30,755 nt of DNA from Tritrichomonas foetus (Eukaryota > Parabasalia > Tritrichomonadida > Tritrichomonadidae): contig MLAK01000002.1 in the NCBI GenBank assembly GCA_001839685.1, positions 227,085 to 257,839 of the forward strand, written 5' to 3'. Positions 1 through 8,505 of the stretch are shown in pieces (the first letter of the stretch is position 1; each line of letters begins with the position of its first letter). The position numbers and the translations under genes are program-made. The notes under the pieces are model-generated. The model ran no database searches. It saw only the letters and a program-made list of their open reading frames with translations, and was not told the DNA's origin.

Positions 1-1764
1 TTCTTTTGATTCTGGTTCTTTTTCTTTCTGTGAAGTTGAAGAAGAAGATTCTGATTCGTCTTCTTTATCTACTTTTGGAGGAGCAGGTTTTTCTTCATTT
101 TCAGAAGCTTCTGAAGAAGATGATGAAGAAGAAGTAGAAGAAGATGATTCTTTGTGTTCTTTTTTGTTACCACCAGGTGCAGGTTTCGCAGCTTCTTGGT
201 TGTTGCCTCCTTCAAGGACAGAAAGAGAAAAGTTAGGGAAAGGTGGAGGTGATGGCACTATTGGGAGCTGATCAGAGAAGAATACAGGTGATCCCAAAAT
301 TTTTGGAGAAAAGTAGTATTTTGGAATATTTGTAGATATTTCTCCTTTCTGGGCATATTGTGTATTCTTAATTTTTTCTAAGAATTGTGGAATCTTCAAG
401 CATTCAAAAAGTGATGTTGGTCTTTGAATTGATGCTCTCTCATTATAATTAGTTTTAAGGAAATCTCCATAAAGTTGGGAATATGCATGTCCCAAAATAG
501 CACTTAAGAAATAAGTATTAAATTCAAAGGCCTCTGGTTGGATGTAGAGAAGCTGGCCAACAGCATCAATAAATTGAGCAAATATGGGTGATGTTTCACT
601 AAACTTTTCGTGTGGAACATGTGAACAACGCTGGCCAAATTTATGACCAGTATCAATCCAATCCTTTTGAATGAGTTCGATAAATCCATCAATTGTTCTG
701 GTGAATGGATTTGCAAGAATTTGGACAAGAGCTGTAACTTGGGCAGTTCTATCCCATCCATCGGTACAATGAACAAGCACAGCACGATTGTTTTTGAGTT
801 CATCTAAAGATTTAACAGCGCCATCAATTAGCTGCATCGTGAGCTCACCCCAACTTGTCCAAGAGTGTTTCGAACCTGAGAAAATCCCAGAAACCATTTC
901 AATGTAGCATTCCCGAACTCGATGAATATTTGGAATATCTAAAAACACAAATGATGCATTATCGTAGTGCTCCAATGATTCATAACCACCACCAGTGAAC
1001 TGATTCGCAATTGCATTGATTTTTGGTCGACAGTCGATAATTGATAACTTATGGCCGTTGCACAAAATACTTAAATACTCTTGGTCATGAACACTAGCAG
1101 ATTTTGTAAATCCGGTTAACGGCTGTGACGATCTCAAAAGTGGCGCATTATTAACTGGATAAACATATGAACAGAGCGGAACCCTTTGCCTGGACCTATA
1201 CTTTGAACAATCGACGAGAAGTTCTTTTGTGGCTGAGCTTGGCATTAAAATAAACGGCGGATAAGTGTCACAGAAGTCATTTTCTACGCTGATCAAATCT
1301 GTCGTGTCAATTAGCCGTTTCACCCAGGATGGATTTGATGTCCATATTTGAGAAGGAAACTCGAGGGGGTTTGTCATTAATTCTCTGATACGTTTGATAA
1401 ATAGTCCGCGATGGCCTTCAGTCATTGGAAATTGAAGAGTTATCTTACACCCTGATGAAAGCTTAAATTTAATACCGTAATTCGCTTTGGAGACTCTTTT
1501 TCCACCAACTTTTTTGATTTTGATTATTGTTTTGTAGGGGAGAACGAAATTGGGAACTTTCTTTTTTGGTTTTTCAAAGACACCTCGAATGGCCCAATTT
1601 GTTGCAAACAACGTTAATTTGCCCAGTTTAGGAACCTTGATTGGATAAGCAAGATCGAGTTTCTCGCCGTCAAATAAAGTAAAAGCGCTTGTTAAGGTTG
1701 ATAATGCTTCATCATACGAAATAGCTGGCTTGAGTTTCGGGAACTTGTAAAGGGTTGACGCCAT
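1..1764 (-). CDS. Myotubularin-family phosphoinositide 3-phosphatase (3' end off the window)
   Basis: The ATG at 1764 opens a frame that stays open to base 1: 588 codons with no stop, so the C-terminus is missing. Residues about 25-115 look like a PH-GRAM domain. The phosphatase domain follows, and its signature HCTDGWDRT is centred on Cys333 with the CX5R arginine at Arg339, both intact. Myotubularins with this signature remove the 3-phosphate from PI3P and PI(3,5)P2 on endosomes, so activity is expected. Downstream motifs such as DGFIELIQKDWIDTGHKFGQ also fit the family. From about residue 500 the chain becomes a low-complexity tail of Ser, Glu, Lys and Pro. It is divergent from the TPR gene at 2268, with about 500 bp between them. 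The family call is firm; the exact paralogue is not. Confidence 0.93.
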   Translation of the reverse strand, partial: MASTLYKFPKLKPAISYDEALSTLTSAFTLFDGEKLDLAYPIKVPKLGKLTLFATNWAIRGVFEKPKKKVPNFVLPYKTIIKIKKVGGKRVSKANYGIKFKLSSGCKITLQFPMTEGHRGLFIKRIRELMTNPLEFPSQIWTSNPSWVKRLIDTTDLISVENDFCDTYPPFILMPSSATKELLVDCSKYRSRQRVPLCSYVYPVNNAPLLRSSQPLTGFTKSASVHDQEYLSILCNGHKLSIIDCRPKINAIANQFTGGGYESLEHYDNASFVFLDIPNIHRVRECYIEMVSGIFSGSKHSWTSWGELTMQLIDGAVKSLDELKNNRAVLVHCTDGWDRTAQVTALVQILANPFTRTIDGFIELIQKDWIDTGHKFGQRCSHVPHEKFSETSPIFAQFIDAVGQLLYIQPEAFEFNTYFLSAILGHAYSQLYGDFLKTNYNERASIQRPTSLFECLKIPQFLEKIKNTQYAQKGEISTNIPKYYFSPKILGSPVFFSDQLPIVPSPPPFPNFSLSVLEGGNNQEAAKPAPGGNKKEHKESSSSTSSSSSSSEASENEEKPAPPKVDKEDESESSSSTSQKEKEPESKE

Positions 1765-2267
1765 TTTCGAAAAATATGTTTGTTCTGAATTTTATTATTT
1801 TATTAAAATTTGATAATACTTTTTGTGAAAAACCGTCCTTTTTCTTAACAGAAAAACTACAGTGAAAAACTCTCAATTTATTGGCCCAATAAAACCATAT
1901 TTATTTTAAGTTTAGTTTTTTTCTAAATAGAAACACTCTTATTGGAATATATTTTTTGAAATTATACAAGAAAAGTCTATTTTTCTTTTGATAAAAACGA
2001 AATAAAATCGTCATGTTAGCTCAATAAAACTTTCACAGGTGAAATATTTATCCTCTTTATATCGCTTTTTGATTGATCTATTCAAAGCACTTTTATCAAA
2101 AAGTTACGCAGGTATTCAAATATTTATTCAAAATTGAATAATCTGAATTTTCTTTACAGTTATATTCAATTATCTTCAATTGAGCTCAACATTGATTACT
2201 TTACTTATTTTGGTTAATACTTTTTGCAGTTAACTGCAAAAAATCTAGAAAAGGTCAATTCCAAATA
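1765..2267. promoter_or_regulatory. Divergent intergenic region between myotubularin and TPR genes
   Basis: This 503-bp AT-rich spacer separates two genes reading outward. I see no ORF or RNA gene. It contains three copies of the CAAAAAGT/ACTTTTTG motif (1818-1825, 2097-2105, 2219-2226). A perfect 22-bp palindrome at 2221-2242 ends 25 bp before the ATG at 2268. Neither start has a clear TCAYW initiator next to it. A regulatory role is inferred from position only. Confidence 0.4.
2221..2242. repeat. Perfect 22-bp palindrome upstream of the TPR gene
   Basis: Bases 2221-2242 are their own reverse complement (half-site TTTTTGCAGTT), centred on GTTAAC. The palindrome lies within 50 bp of the ATG at 2268, where a dimeric transcription factor could bind. 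A DNA cruciform or an RNA hairpin in a long leader is also possible. Confidence 0.75.
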
Positions 2268-4355
2268 ATGTTAAAAAAGAACCAGTTTCAATTATTACAC
2301 CATGGAGCTGACTGTATGATACGGGGAAACTATGCAGCAGCAGTCGATTATTATAGCATGGCTCTCGAAAACGAAACTGACAACAGCAAAAAAATCGATA
2401 TTTTATGCCATCGCGCGTTGGCATACTTTTACATGAATTTACACTTGTTAGCAGGCGCCGATATTGAATCAGCACGCGAAATCGATTCGACTTCCATTGT
2501 ATCAGAAACGATGCTCTGTTTAATGTATAGATTATCAGGAAATCCTGTCATTACGAGCGATTCAGATTCGGAAGAAAGCAATGTTCATAATCCGCAAGCG
2601 CACTTTTTATTAGAAATCAATCAAACGACACAGAATATCGTAAAAAATGTCAAATCTGCAAAAAACTATCTAGATCGAGCGCATTTATTTTCACATAACG
2701 GAATGCAAAGTGCGGCAATCTCTGATTATTTGACAGCTTCGGCGCTTGATCCAAAACTTCCCAAAGTTTGGGTGAAAATTGGAAATCAGGGTTACAAATC
2801 AAATCGGTCAGATTTAATTGAAGCGGCTGTAAAAGGACTTGAAAATCTTGGATACAGTGGAGCCATTTATGAAGCAGAAAATAATATAATTAAGCATTTA
2901 TTTGAAGAAGCAATTTCATCAATGAAACATCCAATAATGAATGGCGAAAATCACGCACGATCAGTTGCAGCTCATTTATATTATTTATATGGCGATGTTC
3001 GAAATTCTCGTGTTTTATTACTTGAAGATGAGGCTATTGAAGGGCTAAATGGTTTCGATTCGCTACTTATTCAAATTTTGCATTTATTAAATGAGCCTGA
3101 AATTCCAACCCAAGTTGAAGCAGCACCTTATTCGCCTTATCTTGAACATTTAATTCATGGAATTTACATTTCACTTTCTTTACCACTTTTGAAAGTACCG
3201 ACTGATCTTTTTATTCCTTTTTCAGCACAACTTTCGTGGATAAAATGGGATCCTAAGATTGAATCTTCCAAATATCCAATGATTTCTTATCCCGAAGGTT
3301 TTGATAAAGAATTGCATAATATTAATAGCATTTACCAACTTTTCCACAAATCGTTAATATTAGGTAACTTTTTAGTTCGATCTTCTATCAATATTCGTGA
3401 ACAAGTTTGTCTGGGTTTATCTTTAATGCAACTTGTTCAAATGCTTCAAAAACCACTTGAAGTTGATCTTGACACAGCTGTTGCCACAGTAGCACATTGG
3501 ATTCGACTTTATGATCCATTAGCTGCACTTTTTTTGAGAACTGAAACACCTTTTGTTTTATATCTTCAAAGGCGTGGCATGAAGTCTGATTTAGGATCTT
3601 ATCATTCACGCGTCTTCAAGATGCTTCGTAGTGGACTCGCTGCAACAGCTGATCAGTCTGTCCAAAAAGATATTCGTGCAGCAGAGACACCAGAAGAATT
3701 ATATAAAGTTGTTTTAAGTGATTCTTGCATAAAAGTTGGACCAAATGCCTCTCTGTTTCTAAGATTTGATCCATTGAAAGGTATCGATATGGGAATTGCG
3801 CTTCCTGCACAAACGAAAGATTTTAGAACAGAGTATACCAAACTAGCAGCAATATGGTCAAGATTGATGGTTTTAATGTCTACTTCTGAATCAGTAAACA
3901 TGGTTGCTGATTTTACATATGAAATGATGACATTTTTATATGAATGGATGCAACTCACACCTTTTGCACAATGTTCACATACAATTGGTCATATTCTCTT
4001 TTCAGCACTCCTTACAAGCTACTTCGGTGTTGAAATAAATAAGCCCATGCCAATGCCATTGGCACTTCAATTTGAAGCACTTTTGGCCTTAGATCTTGAA
4101 ATGTTTACTACTTTGATAAAACAATGTTATCCAATTAGCTTTTCACAATCAAGTGATATATTGAATCTACCAACAATATCTGTTGAGCTGCCAACGTATC
4201 ATCATCGTATTCAGGCGTTATTAGCTTTAGATTCAACAGACTTCAAGAATTACTATATGAGTAAAATGAACTCGCTTTTGGATAAGGCATCAAGTATAGA
4301 TTCAATACTTGGAGGAAGTGAAAGTCATCCAGATGAATCGATTGAATCAGTATAA
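2268..4355 (+). CDS. TPR protein, TTC13/SRFR1-like
   Basis: This is a 695-residue protein with no signal peptide. The N-terminal third holds TPR-like helix pairs at about residues 7-40, 44-77 and 134-167; for example GADCMIRGNYAAAVDYYSMA has the TPR Gly/Ala/Tyr pattern. An acidic linker at about 96-106 (SDSDSEESN) separates the second and third. The rest (about 200-650) is a helical region without a named domain. Its segments around residues 400-440 (AHWIRLYDP) and 560-640 recall, from memory, the C-terminal half of animal TTC13 and plant SRFR1, a TPR protein linked to transcriptional repression and immune signalling. That relationship is an inference. The ATG is the first in frame. The TPR call is good; the orthologue is uncertain. 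Confidence 0.8.
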   Translation: MLKKNQFQLLHHGADCMIRGNYAAAVDYYSMALENETDNSKKIDILCHRALAYFYMNLHLLAGADIESAREIDSTSIVSETMLCLMYRLSGNPVITSDSDSEESNVHNPQAHFLLEINQTTQNIVKNVKSAKNYLDRAHLFSHNGMQSAAISDYLTASALDPKLPKVWVKIGNQGYKSNRSDLIEAAVKGLENLGYSGAIYEAENNIIKHLFEEAISSMKHPIMNGENHARSVAAHLYYLYGDVRNSRVLLLEDEAIEGLNGFDSLLIQILHLLNEPEIPTQVEAAPYSPYLEHLIHGIYISLSLPLLKVPTDLFIPFSAQLSWIKWDPKIESSKYPMISYPEGFDKELHNINSIYQLFHKSLILGNFLVRSSINIREQVCLGLSLMQLVQMLQKPLEVDLDTAVATVAHWIRLYDPLAALFLRTETPFVLYLQRRGMKSDLGSYHSRVFKMLRSGLAATADQSVQKDIRAAETPEELYKVVLSDSCIKVGPNASLFLRFDPLKGIDMGIALPAQTKDFRTEYTKLAAIWSRLMVLMSTSESVNMVADFTYEMMTFLYEWMQLTPFAQCSHTIGHILFSALLTSYFGVEINKPMPMPLALQFEALLALDLEMFTTLIKQCYPISFSQSSDILNLPTISVELPTYHHRIQALLALDSTDFKNYYMSKMNSLLDKASSIDSILGGSESHPDESIESV

Positions 4356-4765
4356 ATGAAAGACTTTGTTGGAAATAAATATGTAAATATAGAGTTATTT
4401 TTGACTATATATTTGATTATTTTCATTGAATAAGGGTGTACTTTTTACTCTCATCTACGAAAGATCATTCATATATGATAACTATTCAATTGTTTGATGG
4501 ATACGAGCTAGCGGCTATTGTGATTGATGTTCTTTTATAAATCTCCTATGATGATTTCATGTATTGTTATGTTTGCATGAAAATATGCTATTTCAGAATT
4601 GTGCTGTCTTATGTTCTCAAAAGATGAAGAATTCAAAATACATTGAAAATTGAATGAATCAACTGGAATTGACCTTTTGATTATAAAAATAAAAATTCAG
4701 AAAAAAATCCCAAATCATTCAATTTGCTTGAAAAATTGAAATCTTTACAACGGTAATTCCAATAA
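4356..4765. other. Intergenic spacer, no gene seen
   Basis: This 410-bp AT-rich gap separates two genes in the same direction. I found no ORF of note, repeat or RNA gene. The last 17 bases before the ATG at 4766 resemble those before the ATG at 2268: both carry GGT, then AATTCCAA, then an A/T-rich stretch. This may be a shared leader or initiator element. Confidence 0.4.
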
Positions 4766-6043
4766 ATGTCATCACTCCCTTTAATCCTTTCCTCTTCTGA
4801 TTCAATCGCTAAAACACGCGGAATTACGCTATTATCATCTATTTTTATGACCAGACCGTATGAAGTTATCAACAATTTTGAACTTTATTACCAATTTTTC
4901 CATGAAATTCTGGAAAACCGAGCAAACAATTCAATTACGTATTTCACTTTGAACGACATCCTTTGTTCATCAATTTCTCGTATTCCAAAAGGAACTCAAC
5001 TCAAAACAGAAGCAGTTATTTCGCTTTTGAAATATATTTCCGAATGTTTGACATTTCCAGCGACAGGTGGGCACGTCAACGCCTTTGTTACAGATATATT
5101 TAACGACAACTCTTTCACGGATTCCGCTTTTCTCCTTTGCACAAGCTTTTCACGATTTGTGAGTCAATATTATATTCCATTGATCAAAATTTTATCAGTC
5201 ACGCATGATAAAAAGATTTACACTGTTCTTAAATCCTCGTTGAATGAAAACATTATTCGCGAAAATGGACGAATAACCGTCGAAGATGTATTCAAATGTG
5301 TTTTATCAGAAAACTCCCAAATTAGTGAGCTTGGTGCACAAATATTAAATTTTTCATCTCGTATTGATGAAGAAGTTGTTCGGCTGCTTGTTCCTTATTC
5401 ATCGTCTATTCAAAACCATGTCAATTTTGCGTCCAGCAATGATCTCAAGCAGATTCATCAAAGATTGTCTGAAGCTCTCCTGAAGGATACATTTCGTGCT
5501 GCTCCTGATCCAACGCCCTTTGCACCTCTGGCACATGCCATGTTTGCTCAGCGCACATTTGATATTGTTGATACAACAAATACGAAGAAATTCTTGAACG
5601 ATAGACCACAAACGCACACAGCAAATGTTGCAGCTGTTGGAAAACCAAGTAGTTTAGCAATTCATCTTGATAAAATAACAGAAGTTCCATTAGAACTTCC
5701 TGTTCAGCAAAAACCAACAAGCCAAGCAAATGTGAAAGTTGAAAACAAGCCTCAACTCAAATTCCTGAAAACATTTGCAGCAAAGAAAGGTGGAAAATTA
5801 TCGAAATCATGGCAAAGAAGATACTTCGAGTTCTTCCCATCAAACAAATGCCTCGTTTGGAGAGTGACTGATACTCCAGATGGCGTGAAAGGTGTTTTGT
5901 TCCTCGATCACAATGTGAAGGTCGAAAGGAGCAATTTGACTCTTATTTTGGAAGTGAAAGGAAAAACTCATTCAATTCAATTCGATAATCAAGCAACAGT
6001 TGAAGAATGGTTTACAACACTTCAAAGCTGCACAAGAGAGTAA
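4766..6043 (+). CDS. Helical protein with C-terminal PH domain
   Basis: This is a 425-residue protein. Residues about 1-245 are predominantly helical and could be an ARM/HEAT-like or VHS/ENTH-like solenoid, but I recognise no named domain. Residues about 246-328 form a linker rich in Pro, Ala and Gln. Residues about 332-423 read as a pleckstrin homology domain. There is an opening strand with the KGGKLSKSWQRRYFEF pattern (basic loop, W-x-R-R-Y-F), a middle strand ending in GVLFLDHNV, and the invariant C-terminal helix tryptophan at W415 in VEEWFTTLQ. PH domains bind phosphoinositides or proteins at membranes, so a membrane-adaptor role is likely. The neighbouring myotubularin consumes the same lipid class, though clustering may be chance. 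The PH call is firm; the overall function is unknown. Confidence 0.85.
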   Translation: MSSLPLILSSSDSIAKTRGITLLSSIFMTRPYEVINNFELYYQFFHEILENRANNSITYFTLNDILCSSISRIPKGTQLKTEAVISLLKYISECLTFPATGGHVNAFVTDIFNDNSFTDSAFLLCTSFSRFVSQYYIPLIKILSVTHDKKIYTVLKSSLNENIIRENGRITVEDVFKCVLSENSQISELGAQILNFSSRIDEEVVRLLVPYSSSIQNHVNFASSNDLKQIHQRLSEALLKDTFRAAPDPTPFAPLAHAMFAQRTFDIVDTTNTKKFLNDRPQTHTANVAAVGKPSSLAIHLDKITEVPLELPVQQKPTSQANVKVENKPQLKFLKTFAAKKGGKLSKSWQRRYFEFFPSNKCLVWRVTDTPDGVKGVLFLDHNVKVERSNLTLILEVKGKTHSIQFDNQATVEEWFTTLQSCTRE

Positions 6044-6278
6044 AATAAAAGAGACTTCTTTTGACTATTAATTTTTATTTTGATTTTTATATTTCTTTCT
6101 TTATATCTGGTGTTTCTTTCATTCTTTATAATTTCTCACACGCAACGCTCAAAATATTTTTAAAAATGATTCATACAATAGTTCCTAAATAAGAAAAATA
6201 AAATTCAGATAGCGAGTAATTTACAAATATGACAATAAAAAAAATTCCAATATATTGAATCCAACATTCAAAACAATT
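6044..6278. other. Convergent 3' spacer
   Basis: This 235-bp AT-rich gap lies between the 3' ends of the PH gene (+) and the PP5-like gene (-). No gene is visible. T- and A-rich runs are typical of trichomonad 3' flanks. Confidence 0.4.
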
Positions 6279-8107
6279 CTAGCATCTAAACCTTTCCATA
6301 TCGCAGTACAGCATTGGTTCGAAATCAAATGGAAAAGGGAGAGCATCAAAAGTATTCAATTCATATTTCAGGTCTTTTCCATCTTCAATAATGATTTTCA
6401 TAACACAGCCTAAGTTTCCAACCTTTCCAACATAATTGGGTGCAGAAAACACAGTGATACATTTTCCATCATGCTGGATTCTGTATCCCTCTTTGACCAC
6501 TTGGTGAGATCGAATCAATAACTCCAAGTTATTCTTTGAAAGAAACTCATGTGTCATTGTAGAATCAAACAGAACAGCACCACCGCGAACAGCCGTTGCG
6601 CCATTGTCATCTGCGGGGTCACTCCACAAAACATCATTTAAGGGACCATCTTCAGGTGGCTGCATGACCCTGTTAATTTTCTGTAAAGATTCGATTGTCA
6701 TGTCGGAATTTGGGGAAATCCCTCCATGGACGACGAATACCTTGTCATTGATGATGTGGGCGATAGGAAGATATTCAAAAACTTTTGTGACAAATTCAAA
6801 AGAATCTGGACCAGCTTTTAATTCGCATTCTTTTGAAAATCCATAAAGATCATTCATTGCCATTGCTTCACTGTAGGTTAGTTTTAAATTCTAAAAAATT
6901 TTAGAAACAAATCACTCAAAAACGCTCAAATTTCCCCTTCGATTGAAAATATGAATAATGAATTATTAAACTCAAAACCAAACTCAAAAATTAAAATTAA
7001 AATTCTCAACTCTACATATCAAAACTAAAGAATGAATTATTGAAATAAATTGTTCTTGAAAAATTATTCATTATTTTTCCTTCGAGGCTAAAATGATGAA
7101 TATTTTTTAAAGTATTGATTTGGAGATTGAGAACTCTGTTGATAATTCACCATATTTCTCAAGTGTTTTGATTTTAAACCTTTTATTTCTATGAAATGCA
7201 TCAAAAAGCCTATCAAATGAAAGATCATACAACAAAAACTGTGAAATAAATTAAGATGTCTGAGATGAAGGGGAAAAAATGAAGATGTAATTTGAGTGAT
7301 TTCTAATAAAACATACTGATTGCCTCTGTTGATGTAGATGCATTTATCATCTGCAATTTTCCAAGCAAATAAAATTAATAAAATTTCAAGTCCCTGAGAG
7401 CCACGATCAACGTAGTCTCCATTGAATAAGTATGGTCTCTTAGCAGATGGATTTCCAAACTTTTTGAATATATTTAAAACATCCTGAAGCTGTCCATGAG
7501 TATCGCCAACAACAAATATTTCATTCACATCTGGAATGTTTACAACATTTGGCAGTGGGGCCATAATTTCACACATTGTGGCCATCATTTCAAGCGTTAT
7601 TTCTGGAGATAGAAGTTCAAATCTTTCAACGATATTCATGACCTCGATTGCATCATCGACTGTGAAATTTTGGAAATCAAATGTTTTTGGCGAAATTGGC
7701 TGATAAGGGAAGTATGGATAATCCAGGATAGATCGAGTTTTGGTTTGGATATCATCGAGTAATTCCTGCTGTCTTATTCGCTGGTATGTATTTGAAGATA
7801 AGTCGAAAACATATCTAGATGTTGGATCAAGCTTTAAAGCTTCGATATAATCGTCATACGCTGATGTAAAATTTTCCATTTTTACGCAAGCATTTCCTCT
7901 GGCAATAAACGCATTTTTGTTTTCGATTGATGTATACAAAGCTTGTGTCGCATCCATGACTGCTTCGCGGACATTATTCATATATAAATTCGTTATTGAG
8001 CGGTTGGTATATAAATTGGAGAGAATGACTTTGGCATTTTCTTCTTCTGTATTTATTGGTATGTACTTTGGACGCCGTGTATATTTTGGAAATCTGTGCG
8101 AATTCAT
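6279..8107 (-). CDS. PPP5C-like: Serine/threonine protein phosphatase 5 (PP5) with TPR domain; one intron
   Basis: The CDS joins 8107..7317 and 6870..6279 (1383 nt, 460 residues). Exon 1 holds TPR repeats (second and third at about residues 31-97) and the first metal motifs, GDTHG at 201-205 and GDYVDRG at 230-236. It stops inside the third motif. Splicing out 7316..6871 joins CA|T and restores GNHE (His264, Glu265), then VVHGG, the LLWSDP-like VLWSDP, IRSHQV and SAPNY, all in PPP order. The IRSHQVVKEGY region and the fused TPR point to PP5 rather than PP1 or PP2A. PP5 is an HSP90-associated phosphatase whose TPR domain autoinhibits it. The start is doubtful: an upstream in-frame stretch (to about 8170) resembles the missing first TPR but has no ATG, so the N-terminus may begin elsewhere. 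Confidence 0.92.
6871..7316 (-). other. Spliceosomal intron in the PP5-like gene (446 bp)
   Basis: On the minus strand the intron begins GTATGT (7316-7311) and ends ACTAACCTACAG (6882-6871). This matches the known trichomonad pattern of a fused branch point and 3' splice site. Removal joins two phosphatase ORFs exactly within the GNHE codons, with no other change needed. Without removal, the first ORF reads into unrelated sequence and stops at 7088. It is longer than the introns usually reported in Trichomonas, which are mostly below about 200 bp. Confidence 0.93.
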
Positions 8108-8170
8108 TGATTTTTTTCCCCTTGAAAGGTTTTTTTCTATTTCTTTCTTACTCAATTTAACGTTCGTCAA

Positions 8171-8505
8171 AAATTGAATACGAAAGAATATATTTAACTA
8201 TTGAAAAGAGTGCACTCTTTTGGTATGTTTACACCTTTATTTTCGCAAAAAGTTGATAATATAATTCATTCAATTTTATAAATTTCTGAAACAACTTAAC
8301 TAAATCATTCACAAAAATCATTATTTTTTTCAAATCTAAGAAAAAGTTTCCAATATCGAAATTGAGAATATTTAGGTAATTAAAATACTTTCAAAAAGGT
8401 CGTATGTCTTTTGTGTAAATCATAAAAAATAAACAAAAAGTTCATGTGTAAAGATGATTAATTCTTGGTCATCCATCATTACCATTTATCGATTTATCTT
8501 AACAT
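8171..8505. promoter_or_regulatory. Divergent spacer between PP5-like and XRN-like genes
   Basis: This stretch of about 335 bp is AT-rich and holds no gene that I can see. It carries two copies of CAAAAAGTT on the plus strand (8246-8254 and 8434-8442) and a TCATT initiator-like site at 8476. Minus-strand reading frames here are short. Confidence 0.4.
8476..8480 (+). promoter_or_regulatory. TCATT initiator-like motif of the XRN gene
   Basis: TCATT fits the trichomonad Inr TCA+1Y(T/A). It places +1 at 8478, about 28 nt before the ATG at 8506. This is inferred from motif and spacing only. Confidence 0.4.

Noticed and set aside
6279..8170. Two separate truncated phosphatase genes
   Set aside because: A canonical intron joins them exactly inside GNHE, so one gene is the simpler reading.
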